Origin: CAIOZW01 sp049317725 | GTDB lineage: Bacteria > Acidobacteriota > Blastocatellia > RBC074 | DNA length: 33,502 nucleotides | Direction of reading: 5' to 3' | Assembly: GCA_049317725.1 (NCBI GenBank) | Contig: JBMOHS010000020.1 | Span: forward strand, 1 to 33,502 | Part shown: positions 16,504 through 26,420 of the stretch, in pieces | Position numbering within the stretch: position 1 is the stretch's first letter | How the letters are laid out: each line of letters begins with the position of its first letter | Made by a program: the position numbers and the translations under genes | Notes under the pieces: model-generated | Database searches by the model: none | What the model was told of the DNA's origin: nothing | Seen by the model: the letters and a program-made list of their open reading frames with translations, nothing else

Positions 16504-16516
16504 GGGAAGAGGGGCT

Positions 16517-16551
16517 CAGCCACTTCCGGAACGGCTGGATCGATTGCTTTT
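16517..16551 (+). terminator. Possible terminator after phosphonate operon/RNA
   Basis: CAGCC (16517-16521) and GGCTG (16533-16537) flank TTCCGGAA, giving a stem that can pair almost throughout. A T-rich stretch (TTGCTTTT, 16544-16551) follows, but only after 6 bases, so this would be an imperfect Rho-independent terminator. Confidence 0.3.
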
Positions 16552-16704
16552 CCTGATCAAGGTGCATTAGGATCTTCGCTGTTGGTGAGACGATGATGAG
16601 CGACTTGGCGAGTGGATCCGACCCCCCTCCTCCAATCCAAGGTCGAGCCGATCCGCTCCCTTGCCAGACACTCTAACCCGTTGACGCCCCCTCACAGTAG
16701 GTTT

Positions 16705-18873
16705 ATGGAGCAACAGCACGAACAACAGGCCAGCCCGGCCCTGGCTACCCTCGTCCACTGTCCGGCTTGTGAAACCCTTCTCTCCAATCGGTCCCGTCGG
16801 TTTTGCGATCAATGCGGGATCGATCTCAGGCGCAGTGAGGCAGGAGCCGGGAGAGCCTCAGCCGGCCCTTCGATGAGCGCACCTTCGGCGAGCGGAATCT
16901 GGCGAGAGAAGCGGCCCCACGTCGAGGCGACTCCCGGAGAGCTGCTCGCGGAGGCGGTCAAGGAGGCCCGACTGCTCTCCGTCGACCTGGTCGATCGGCT
17001 CTTGATCGAGCATCCGGAGCCACGACACCTGTACCATCGACTTTTAGATGAGTACGAACTGCCCGAGGAGGAGCTTCGGTTAGCGCTTCACCTGGCGTTC
17101 CTCTACCCGACCATCGATCTCCAAGTCGCGGAAGTGGACGGGCCCCTCGCCGCGCAACTGGGGGACAACCTGCTGCAGGAGCGACTCGTGCTGCCCCTGG
17201 TTGGTGCTGGACCGTCGGCACGGCTGATGATCGCCATGGCCAACCCGACCGACCGGGAGACGATTCGCGAGATCGAACAGCTCGCACAGCGCCCGTCATC
17301 GATCTGCCTTGCCCTCCCCGCGGACCTGCTCGAACGGATCGAGCGCCACTTCACACCGAGACTGGTCGGAGCGCTGCCTTCGGGTGAGGCGGTGGAGTCG
17401 ATCCTCAATCATCACGAAACCTCAATTGGCAAGGCGGGCCACAACCGGTTGGTCATTGCCGATTCGACGGTCAGTGGGAGCCATGCGATCGTCCTTTCGC
17501 GACAGAGAGAGTTCAGCATCGTCGACCTGGGAAGCCGCAACGGCACCTATCTCAATGACCAGAGACTGGGTCGGAATGGTCAGCTCCTGCACCACGGCGA
17601 CAAGATCAGGCTGGGGCGAGTCCTGCTCGTCTTCCGCGATCCCCGCGCGTCGCTTCAGAATCGGACGACACGCCTCTCCCGTGACGATTTCGAGGCTCCA
17701 GCCTCTCCGCCGCCATCCCCTCTTTCCCGTGTGGACCAGGAAAGGATCAGTGCTTGCCAGGCTTCCATCGTGAGCCACGTGCAGAGCGAAGCCCCCCCCC
17801 TCGGCGAGGAGCAGTCCGAAAGACCCCGCCTGGGAAGGGAGAGATCTCAACGCCGGACATCCTCTTGGGTCCTCTGGGCGCTGGCTGTTGTCGGGATTCT
17901 CACTGTCGCGATCTTCCTTTACCGACAACGGGCAGAGAGTCCCTTGATCCCCGATGCTTTGGATCGTTCAGGATCGAATAGGCTCTCGACCGGGTCCGAG
18001 GCTACCCGCGGGTCAGAACTGGTGCCGCTCTCCCCGGCTGGGAACTGGGAGAAGTTCGGGACGAGTGGAAGACTGTCATCGGTCAGCGCGGTGGCCCATC
18101 GCCCCGGAAGCGGTGGAGTGCTGCTGGCCGGGACAACCCAGATCCCGGGACTCTTCTGGATCCCGCTTGCCGCTTCGCGAACGGCCCAAGCCCCACTCTT
18201 CGACCTGCCAACGAAGATGGCCCCGCTCTTACCCACCTTGGTGAGCCCACCGCAAGCGCTCGCCTACGGCAATGGGTTCTATTACGAACTTGGCACTCCC
18301 CGTCAAGGGAGTCAGGCTGGGCAGGCGTTGCATCGGGTCGCGATCTCGTCGAACGGGCTCGCCCGTCGGGAGACGACGGTGGAAGTGTCGGAACTGGTGC
18401 GATCCCTCGCTCCTCCCTCCTCGAATGGGCTCTCGCAACCCCCGGTCGCCTCGTTGGCCTGGAACCCCATCCGCGAAGAGCTGCTGCTCGTCCTCTCTCC
18501 CCTCGCCACCACTGGTGAGACGTTGCTGGTCCCCTTGCGGATGGTCGATCCACTTGGTCCCTTTGGCGGGAAGAACCTGACGATCGGCTCGCCCTCCTTT
18601 CTCCCTCTCGACCTCCACGGCGAAACGGTCCGTTCGATGACCTATGTCGCGTCCCGAAAAAGCTTCCTCCTCCTCACCAGAGGCGCGACCACGGTCCACC
18701 TCTGGGAGTGGGCAGGGACGGCTCCATCGCCTCCCGTCCGAAGAATCGCCCTTGATGCACAACCGGAACCATCTGGCCTCCTCGCCCTGCCCCTCGACAA
18801 CCAAGACCTCATCGTTCTGACGGGTCGTCGTGGAACCTATCTCTCCCTGACCAGTCAGAAGCAGACCCCGTGA
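16705..18873 (+). CDS. Zinc-ribbon/MshEN/FHA membrane protein
   Basis: This 722-residue protein has an unusual domain order. A CxxC...CxxC zinc ribbon (Cys19, 22, 34, 37) is followed by an MshEN-like (type II secretion ATPase N-terminal) domain at about 70-225. An FHA domain at about 235-312 has the phosphothreonine-binding signature SGSHA...DLGSRNGTYLN. A low-complexity linker precedes one membrane helix (VLWALAVVGILTVAIFL, about 388-404). The C-terminal ~310 residues are extracytoplasmic, with repeated strand-like segments that may form a beta-propeller. MshEN domains can bind cyclic di-GMP and FHA domains bind phosphopeptides, so it looks like a signal-receiving transmembrane scaffold. ATG 16705 is chosen because the zinc ribbon follows; GTG 16612 is an alternative. 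No secretion ATPase domain is attached. Function unknown. Confidence 0.8.
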   Translation: MEQQHEQQASPALATLVHCPACETLLSNRSRRFCDQCGIDLRRSEAGAGRASAGPSMSAPSASGIWREKRPHVEATPGELLAEAVKEARLLSVDLVDRLLIEHPEPRHLYHRLLDEYELPEEELRLALHLAFLYPTIDLQVAEVDGPLAAQLGDNLLQERLVLPLVGAGPSARLMIAMANPTDRETIREIEQLAQRPSSICLALPADLLERIERHFTPRLVGALPSGEAVESILNHHETSIGKAGHNRLVIADSTVSGSHAIVLSRQREFSIVDLGSRNGTYLNDQRLGRNGQLLHHGDKIRLGRVLLVFRDPRASLQNRTTRLSRDDFEAPASPPPSPLSRVDQERISACQASIVSHVQSEAPPLGEEQSERPRLGRERSQRRTSSWVLWALAVVGILTVAIFLYRQRAESPLIPDALDRSGSNRLSTGSEATRGSELVPLSPAGNWEKFGTSGRLSSVSAVAHRPGSGGVLLAGTTQIPGLFWIPLAASRTAQAPLFDLPTKMAPLLPTLVSPPQALAYGNGFYYELGTPRQGSQAGQALHRVAISSNGLARRETTVEVSELVRSLAPPSSNGLSQPPVASLAWNPIREELLLVLSPLATTGETLLVPLRMVDPLGPFGGKNLTIGSPSFLPLDLHGETVRSMTYVASRKSFLLLTRGATTVHLWEWAGTAPSPPVRRIALDAQPEPSGLLALPLDNQDLIVLTGRRGTYLSLTSQKQTP

Positions 18874-18897
18874 CCGCCCCCCCTCTTCAAAGAAAGA

Positions 18898-18952
18898 TTT
18901 GAGGAAAATTTAAGGCTTCCCTAACTCCCCTTTAACGAAACCGCCGTATCTT
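18898..18952 (+). promoter_or_regulatory. Candidate Pho box and -10 of phoU operon
   Basis: Four direct 7-mers with an 11-bp period: TTTGAGG (18898-18904), TTTAAGG (18909-18915), CCTAACT (18920-18926) and TTTAACG (18931-18937). A -10-like TATCTT (18947-18952) starts after 9 nt, the same distance as in the box at 6841. Position 3 is T and position 4 a purine in every unit. Being upstream of phoU-phoB-phoR supports autoregulation by PhoB. Confidence 0.65.
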
Positions 18953-19118
18953 GCCAAGTGGCGTGAGAGAAGAGTGGAATGTTCTCTCAGCAAAAACTCT
19001 CTGGGTTCCACCTTGTGTTTCGAGAATGGCAATGGCAGATTGGACGACAGAATTGGGTAGAGAGCGACCGTTGGGAAGCGTAGTCGCCGAGGTGTCTTCT
19101 TTTGCCTTTGGGGAACGC

Positions 19119-19781
19119 ATGCGGAATCTGCCAGAATCTGCCATCAACAAGTTGCGAGATCATCTGCTCCTGATGGGGGGGGAGGTGGAGCGGGCGATCG
19201 ATCAGGCGACCCGAGCCCTCATCGAGCGGGACTCCGAATTGGCCACCCAGGTTCTGCAGTCAGACGACCGGGTCGACGCGCTCGAACTCGAAGCCGACAG
19301 ACTCTGCGTGCACTTGCTCTCCCTCCAGACCACCCAGCCAAATGAGATCCGTCTAGTGGTAACCGCGATCAAGATCACTCCGGTTCTGGAGCGCATCGCC
19401 GACCACGCCTGCAACATTGCCCGGGCGGCCCTCTATCTCAATGACGAGCCACAACTGAAACCCTACTTCGATCTCCCGAAGATGAGCTGGCTGGCCTGCG
19501 AGATGCTCCGGCTCTCCCTCGACGCCTTTGCGGAAGGGAACGCCGATCTGGCACGGATGGTGATCGAGCGGGACAGCGAGATCGATCAGCTCTACGACCG
19601 CAATTTCCACGACCTGCTCGACTGCATGTCGGTCGACGCGGCCGCCTCCGGACGCGCTGCCCGCCTGCTCATGGTGGCCAAGCATCTCGAACGGATTGGG
19701 GATTATGTCAAAGATATCTGCGAGCTGACCGTTTACATGAAAGAGGCGATGGTCATCCGACACCGCCAGCTGACTCGTTGA
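19119..19781 (+). CDS. phoU: Phosphate signalling protein PhoU
   Basis: This 220-residue all-helical protein has the two PhoU repeats. Each carries the metal-binding-type motif around LERIADHACNIARA (about 87-100) and LERIGDYVKDICELT (about 190-204). PhoU links the Pst transporter to PhoR and keeps the Pho regulon off when phosphate is plentiful. ATG 19119 gives an N-terminus of normal family length, with GGGGA just upstream; ATG 19026 or 19032 would add about 30 residues without a clear ribosome site. No pst genes lie in the window. phoB follows after about 70 bases. Confidence 0.9.
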   Translation: MRNLPESAINKLRDHLLLMGGEVERAIDQATRALIERDSELATQVLQSDDRVDALELEADRLCVHLLSLQTTQPNEIRLVVTAIKITPVLERIADHACNIARAALYLNDEPQLKPYFDLPKMSWLACEMLRLSLDAFAEGNADLARMVIERDSEIDQLYDRNFHDLLDCMSVDAAASGRAARLLMVAKHLERIGDYVKDICELTVYMKEAMVIRHRQLTR

Positions 19782-19850
19782 TCGCGGGTGGCTCGTCTCT
19801 CCCCCACCCTCCCTCTCAGAAACCGAAGAAGCCAGAACCACGATCGACTT

Positions 19851-20633
19851 ATGAAGCCGACTATTCTGATCATTGAGGATGATCCCGATATCGCCGAGAG
19901 CATCCGCTACAATCTTGAGCGGGAGGGCTCCTTCTCTGCCCTCGTCGCCGCCACGGGAGAGGAGGGGCTGCACATTGCACTGGGCAAGGATGGTGCGAGA
20001 CGTCCGACGGGTGATCGTCCATTCCTGCCCGTCGATCGGGCCCCAGACCTGATTATTCTCGACCTCAACTTGCCGGGAATGAATGGATTTGAGTTGTGTC
20101 GCCGGCTACGGGGAGAGGACAGGACGCGCCAGACCCCGATCCTCGTCCTGACCGCCCGCTCGGAGGAGGGCGACAAGGTCCGTGGGCTCGAACTGGGCGC
20201 CGACGACTACATGACCAAACCCTTCAGTGTGCGGGAGCTGGTCGCCCGGGTTCGCGCCGCCCTGCGCCGGTCCGGCTTTGAGGCGAAAGCCCCCAAGAAC
20301 TACCACGATGGAGTTTTGCAGATCGATTATGGGGACTTCGCCGTTCATTGCCTCGACCAAGCCATCAAACTGACGCGCAAGGAGTTTGCCCTGCTCGCCA
20401 TCCTCTCCCGCAACCGAGGGCGCGTCGTGCCACGGGAACAGCTTCTCGACCAGGTCTGGGGACTGGAGTACTATGGCGAAGCGCGCACCTTGGATGTGCA
20501 CATCAGCGGTCTTCGCAAGAAGCTGGGGCGCTGCGGATCCGGGATCGAGACGGTAATTGGCATCGGATACCGGTTTCGGGGTTGTGCGGATCTTCTGACG
20601 AGAGGGGAAGAGACCGACGCCGATTCAGAATGA
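19851..20633 (+). CDS. phoB: Phosphate response regulator PhoB
   Basis: This 260-residue OmpR/PhoB-family regulator has a receiver with acidic pocket Glu9/Asp10/Asp11, phosphoacceptor Asp71 (LIILDLNLPG) and Lys123 (MTKPFS), then a winged-helix domain ending in TLDVHISGLRKKLG and IGIGYRF. Compared with the E. coli protein (Asp53, Lys105) the receiver holds an extra stretch of about 18 residues (GKDGARRPTGDRPFLPVD) before the phosphoacceptor strand, in a position that should form a loop. The gene name rests on the phoU and phoR neighbours and on the Pho boxes. The stop overlaps a possible start of the kinase gene. Confidence 0.9.
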   Translation: MKPTILIIEDDPDIAESIRYNLEREGSFSALVAATGEEGLHIALGKDGARRPTGDRPFLPVDRAPDLIILDLNLPGMNGFELCRRLRGEDRTRQTPILVLTARSEEGDKVRGLELGADDYMTKPFSVRELVARVRAALRRSGFEAKAPKNYHDGVLQIDYGDFAVHCLDQAIKLTRKEFALLAILSRNRGRVVPREQLLDQVWGLEYYGEARTLDVHISGLRKKLGRCGSGIETVIGIGYRFRGCADLLTRGEETDADSE

Positions 20634-20704
20634 CCCTGCCCTTGACTCCGATACTGCCCCGCTCGATCCCTGACGCGACGACAGCGAGATTGACGAGAGG
20701 GACG

Positions 20705-22153
20705 ATGACCTTACAGACCCGGAAGACGATTCTCACGACCATTCTGCTTGTCCTCATTTTCGGGCTCTACGAAACGATCAAATCGCTGCTCTTTCCGGAG
20801 ATGAGCGCGATTGAGTCGCACGTGGTCTCGACGCTGGTCGTCGGATTGATCACAGCGGTGACGGCGTGGTACGTCATTCGACAACAGACGGACCTCCGCC
20901 AGGAACAAGAGGAGAGCCGGCAGCGGGTCGGGCACGTTCTTCGCAACGCAGGCCGCAATGAGGCGCTGCTGCGCTCAATCGTCGAAACGGTTGACGAGGG
21001 GCTGGTGATCATCGACCGGGACTCGAGAGTCCTGCTCCTCAACGACGCCGCGCGGCGACTCTTATCGCTCGGGGATCGCACCGTGCAGCGACTTGCCGAG
21101 ATCAGCCGCGACCCAGAAGTCCATCGGCTCTTCACGGAGACGCTTGCGTCCGGGAAGCGGCTCGAAGGACGATTCGAGGCACGCAGTGCCAGTCGATCGC
21201 CCCAGTCGCGCCGGATCTTCCGCTTGCAGACGGTCCCCCTCCGCCGCGCCCCAATGAGCACTGCGGGGAATTCCAACAGCAACATCGCGACCGAGGCGAT
21301 ATTGGACGGAGTCGTTGGCACCCTGACCGACATCTCCCAGGTCGAGATGCTCGAACGCGTGCGGCAGGAGTTTCTCGCCAATGTCTCTCACGAGCTGCGG
21401 ACGCCGCTCGCGGCGATCACCGCCTATACGGAGACGCTGCTCGATGGAGGGCTGGAAGACACCGATCACAGCCTGCGGTTTCTGCATACGATCCAGCGAA
21501 ATGCGGCGCGGATGGGAGCGATCGTCAACGACATTGCCGAACTCTCGGCGATCGAGGCAGGCCGGGTCCGGCTTGCACCAATCCGACTGGCGCTGCAACC
21601 ATTGGTTGCCGAGATCTGTACGGGGCTAGCACCGCGGGCGCGCCAGTTCAATGTCGAGTTGATCAACCTCGTCCCTCCCGAAATTGTGCTGACGGCGGAT
21701 CGCCACCGCTTGGAGCAGATTCTCACCAACCTGATCGACAACGCTATCAAGTTCAACCAGTCGGGAGGTAAGGTGACGGTGCGGGTGGAGAGCGGAATCG
21801 AGCGGGAAGGGTCGCAGAAATGGATCCAGATCGTCATTGAGGATACCGGGCCGGGCATTGGGCCGGAGCACCTGCTGCGCGTCTTTGAGCGTTTCTACCG
21901 GGTCGACCAGGCGCGCTCCCGGGAGGCGGGAGGCACTGGTCTGGGACTCGCCATCGTCAAGCACCTCGTCCGCGCCCACGGGGGGGAGGTGACGGCGAGC
22001 AGCGAAGTCGGTGTGGGCAGCAGCTTCATCGTGCAGCTTCCCGTCTCGTCGACCGCCCCTCTCCCCTCCCCCATCGAAGAGGAGGAGGTGGCTGGAGAAG
22101 AGAGCACCGCCCTCTCCCCGCTGGTCAGCGTCTCCCCGAATCAACCTGCCTAG
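20705..22153 (+). CDS. phoR: Phosphate sensor kinase PhoR
   Basis: This 482-residue membrane histidine kinase has two N-terminal helices (about 8-28 and 38-62) with almost no periplasmic loop. They are followed by a short coiled stretch, a PAS domain (about 80-200, LLRSIVETVDEGLVIIDRD), a HisKA domain with phospho-His229 in VSHELRTP, and a HATPase domain (DNAIKFN, DTGPGIG, GGTGLGLAIVKHLV). The lack of a sensor domain outside the cell is typical of PhoR, which reads phosphate through PstSCAB/PhoU. ATG 20705 has GAGAGGG close by; ATG 20630, overlapping the phoB stop, is the alternative and would add 25 residues. The C-terminal tail is acidic and proline-rich. Confidence 0.88.
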   Translation: MTLQTRKTILTTILLVLIFGLYETIKSLLFPEMSAIESHVVSTLVVGLITAVTAWYVIRQQTDLRQEQEESRQRVGHVLRNAGRNEALLRSIVETVDEGLVIIDRDSRVLLLNDAARRLLSLGDRTVQRLAEISRDPEVHRLFTETLASGKRLEGRFEARSASRSPQSRRIFRLQTVPLRRAPMSTAGNSNSNIATEAILDGVVGTLTDISQVEMLERVRQEFLANVSHELRTPLAAITAYTETLLDGGLEDTDHSLRFLHTIQRNAARMGAIVNDIAELSAIEAGRVRLAPIRLALQPLVAEICTGLAPRARQFNVELINLVPPEIVLTADRHRLEQILTNLIDNAIKFNQSGGKVTVRVESGIEREGSQKWIQIVIEDTGPGIGPEHLLRVFERFYRVDQARSREAGGTGLGLAIVKHLVRAHGGEVTASSEVGVGSSFIVQLPVSSTAPLPSPIEEEEVAGEESTALSPLVSVSPNQPA

Positions 22154-22159
22154 GGTTGC

Positions 22160-22687
22160 CTAGGGCGCGATGATCGTCGACTGGTGCGCCACCATTCGCC
22201 AAGTTCCCTGCTGCTGGACATAGACGTGGATGTAGCGGGCATCGGTCTGATGGCGCTTTCCATTGCCGATCGATTGTACCTTCCAGTGGCACGTCACAAC
22301 GGCCGTCTCGCCATGGATCTGAACCCGGATGTCATCCCGTTCCAGGCTGAGGTAGCGAGTGCGCCCCGAGCGGATGCTGTCGAGGTAGGTCGCCTTGGTA
22401 TCGACGCTGGCGTTGGAGTGGGTATAGACGAGCGTCTCGGCGTAGATTCGGTCGAGGGCCTCGACGTCGGATGCGAGGAGCGCCTCCTGCCATTGCTGTT
22501 CCAGATTGAGAATCGTCTTTTCCATCGATGTTTTGCGGGTTGCTGGTTGAGTGGACAAAATGGACCGGCTCATCGGGAGAGGAGACCGGTACGCGAGGGC
22601 AGCCTGGCCGATCCCGCCACTCAACAGCAGCAGGGCTCCCAGGCAGTAGAAGAGAGAGCGGGCAGACGCAGTGAAGAATCGGTTCAC
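22160..22687 (-). CDS. Exported NTF2-like (DUF4440/SnoaL) protein
   Basis: This 175-residue protein has a signal peptide (hydrophobic FYCLGALLLLSGGIGQAALA, about 13-32). An NTF2-like fold follows (about 58-173): ILNLEQQWQEALLASDVEALDRIY, in two halves, then VYTHSNASV, TAVVTCHWKV and a final WRMVAHQST strand. The family has cone-shaped pockets used for small-molecule binding or catalysis; the role here is unknown. GTG 22687 was chosen because GGAGG lies 5 bases upstream; GTG 22699 is an alternative. It converges with phoR (6-base gap) and follows the LysA-like gene on the same strand by 50 bases. Confidence 0.78.
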   Translation of the reverse strand: MNRFFTASARSLFYCLGALLLLSGGIGQAALAYRSPLPMSRSILSTQPATRKTSMEKTILNLEQQWQEALLASDVEALDRIYAETLVYTHSNASVDTKATYLDSIRSGRTRYLSLERDDIRVQIHGETAVVTCHWKVQSIGNGKRHQTDARYIHVYVQQQGTWRMVAHQSTIIAP

Positions 22688-22736
22688 GAATACCTCCACA
22701 GAGAGACGAGACGCGGGGCCTCGGGAAAAGTGAGCG

Positions 22737-24199
<1,463 letters not shown>

Positions 24200-24203
<4 letters not shown>

Positions 24204-25108
24204 TCCACTCTCTTTCCACGGGAGAGAAGGGCCTCGACCGCGGGGAGAACGACAAAGTCCTTCTCCCGCAAGGCCTCCAGCGCCGTTTCCCGCGAAACGG
24301 CCGCTTGGCGCATGACCATGGCCACTCGTAGATCCCAGTCGGCCGCTTCGAGGAGGTTCCAGGCCTCCTCTGAAGCCATCTGGCATTCGACTTCGAGGAT
24401 GCCCACCGCCCGTTCGCGCAGCTTGGTGTTGCGCGGCTGCAGATGGGTCATCCGATTGCCTCTGACATAGCCCAGCCGCACCATGGCCATCGTCGAGAGC
24501 ATATTGAGAATCAGCTTCTGGGCCGTCCCCGATTTGAGCCGCGTCGATCCGGCAATGACCTCGGGGCCAACGACGACAGCGAGGGGAATTTCGACCGTCC
24601 GGGCGAGCTCCGTTCCTTCGTTGCAGGTAATGCAGAGCGTGAGGGCTCCGAGCTGACGGGCGTAAGCAAGCGCCCCGATGGTGTAGGGTGTGCGTCCGCT
24701 GGCGGCGATGCCGACCACCGCATCGAGCGCCGTCACGTCGCGTGCCTCGAGGTCCCTGATCCCGGCCCCTTCGTCATCTTCCGAGGCTTCGACCGAGCGG
24801 TAGCACGCCTCGTACCCACCGGCGATGACCCCCTGCACCAGCTCCGGCGAGACGCCAAAGGTCGGGGGGCACTCCGAAGCGTCGAGAATGCCGAGCCGGC
24901 CACTCGTCCCGGTCCCGACATAGATCAGCCGCCCCCCCTGACGGAGCCGCTCGGCAATGGCATCGACCGCCCGCGCAACCTCGGGCAGGATCTGCTCGAT
25001 CGCCAGTGCGACCTGCTGGTCTTCCCGATTGATCAATCGCAAGGCTTCGAGGGTCGAGACACGATCGATCTCCACCGTCCGTGGATTGGATTCTTCTGTG
25101 GTTCGCAA
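24200..25108 (-). CDS. murQ: N-acetylmuramic acid 6-phosphate etherase MurQ
   Basis: This 302-residue SIS-domain enzyme splits the lactyl ether of MurNAc-6-phosphate to give GlcNAc-6-phosphate and D-lactate in cell-wall recycling. The diagnostic stretch GTGTSGRLGILDASECPPTFG (GTGTSGRLGI and LDASECPPTFG, about 64-84) contains the catalytic Glu. IAASGRTPYTIGAL and the late SGTAQKLILNMLST are also family signatures. The start is TTG 25108 with AAGGGA 5 bases upstream. It is preceded by a sugar kinase that could supply its substrate, and it overlaps the LysA-like gene. Confidence 0.95.
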
Positions 25109-25220
25109 GGCAATCCCTTCTCTCTCAGGCCCGATCCTCTTCTGAGAACCGGAAACGATGATGTGGCGAAGCCGTCTACCGCTTACTTGGCCGCAGTTTC
25201 CAGCCCCTCTCCCCTGCCCC

Positions 25221-26210
25221 TCAGTGTGATAGCGACCGGAGAACTTCCTCTGGTTGATGTGGGGCCAAGCCAGGCGGCGAAGTCAATGGCGCGCCAGCCA
25301 ATCGCGCCGCCCCGAGAACGGGAGACTCGAGGGGTGGGGCCACGATGGCCCCCGGTGCCACCCGGTGAACCTCCTCGCGGAGCGAGTCTAACACCAGATG
25401 CCCAGCCTCAAAGACCCCGCCAACATAGGCTAGCCGAAAGGAGTCCCTCTCCATCCGCAACTGTTCGATGACGGCAATTGCCGCCTTGGCCAGCTCCGCC
25501 GCCGCGTCGGAGAGGATTTGGGACGCCACCTGATCCCCCTGACGCGCCGCCTCGACCACCAGGTGCGAGAGCTGGGCGATGCGCCCCGGCACATCGGCTG
25601 GGGCATCGTAGATCACCGGGGGCAGCTCCGGCGGCGTCGAGACGCCAAAATGGCGAAGGACAGGATCCATCAGTGTCGTGGGCTGGCCGCGGTAATCATA
25701 GGCCATGACGACGGCTTCGAGCGCACGTCGGCCAATGTAGGCTCCGCTGCCCTCATCACCCATCGTCGGTCCCCAGCCCCCGGCACGGGCAAACCGGCCG
25801 CGTGCGTTGATCCCACAAGCGATCGATCCCGTTCCGGCGATGATGACGACCCCGGGCTCATTGCCAGTCGCCCCGGCGAGGGCGACACGTGCGTCTGTCT
25901 CCAACAAGAGATGTGGGATGGGAAGTCTCGCGGAGAGGGCCGCCAACATGCGTCGGTGATGGTCAGGATGGGAGACGCCGGCGAGCCCAACACATGCCGA
26001 ACCGATCTGGGTCACCTCAATCCCTGCCGCGGCGCAGGCCTCCTCAACAGCCAAGCCGACGTGGGCGACTGCCGCCTCCAGCCCAACCCGGAGGAAGTTG
26101 GCGGCAGCAGCGTGGCCCCGGCCGACAACCGCCCCCCGCGCGTCGACGATCGCCGCGCGACAGTTGGTGCCACCGCCATCCACTCCTGCCCAGAAGGCCG
26201 TTCCGTCCAT
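25221..26210 (-). CDS. BadF/BadG-type amino-sugar kinase
   Basis: This 329-residue ASKHA-fold kinase has the phosphate-1 motif GVDGGGTNCRA (9-19), the phosphate-2 motif AGTGSIACG, and GGWGPTMGDEGSGAYIG, typical of N-acetylglucosamine/N-acetylmuramate kinases of the BadF family (NagK, MurK). Next to murQ, a MurK-like role in phosphorylating MurNAc and/or GlcNAc is the best guess. ATG 26210 was chosen because the conserved motif begins at residue 9; the longer frame to 26384 has no support. The downstream gap to murQ is about 110 bases. Confidence 0.87.
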   Translation of the reverse strand: MDGTAFWAGVDGGGTNCRAAIVDARGAVVGRGHAAAANFLRVGLEAAVAHVGLAVEEACAAAGIEVTQIGSACVGLAGVSHPDHHRRMLAALSARLPIPHLLLETDARVALAGATGNEPGVVIIAGTGSIACGINARGRFARAGGWGPTMGDEGSGAYIGRRALEAVVMAYDYRGQPTTLMDPVLRHFGVSTPPELPPVIYDAPADVPGRIAQLSHLVVEAARQGDQVASQILSDAAAELAKAAIAVIEQLRMERDSFRLAYVGGVFEAGHLVLDSLREEVHRVAPGAIVAPPLESPVLGAARLAGAPLTSPPGLAPHQPEEVLRSLSH

Positions 26211-26420
26211 CGCTCTTTGCTCACCCTGCCCCGTGGCTACTTTACCGCCAGGATGCCCCAAAAGGCTATCTTTACAAGACTTCGGCTGCATCATACACTT
26301 GCCCGGAGGCATTGGACAATGATAAGCCCCCATCGAGAGGGTCCCTGCGCACCCTCTCCCGACATCCGGCCCACGGGGCGGCAATGGCCCTTCGAAAAGG
26401 GCAGAAGAGGGACCATATTC

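Noticed and set aside
16492..16506. CCCGC-GAGGA-GCGGG hairpin as an intrinsic terminator
   Set aside because: The stem is perfect but no T tract follows, and it competes with the SRP-like helix.
16612..16704. GTG 16612 as start of the FHA protein
   Set aside because: The 31 extra residues lack conserved features and a ribosome site; the zinc ribbon starts shortly after ATG 16705. Kept only as an alternative.
25518..26420. N-terminal extension of the exported protein's frame
   Set aside because: It would overlap the sugar kinase on the opposite strand for 700 bases; the signal peptide begins right after ATG 26421.
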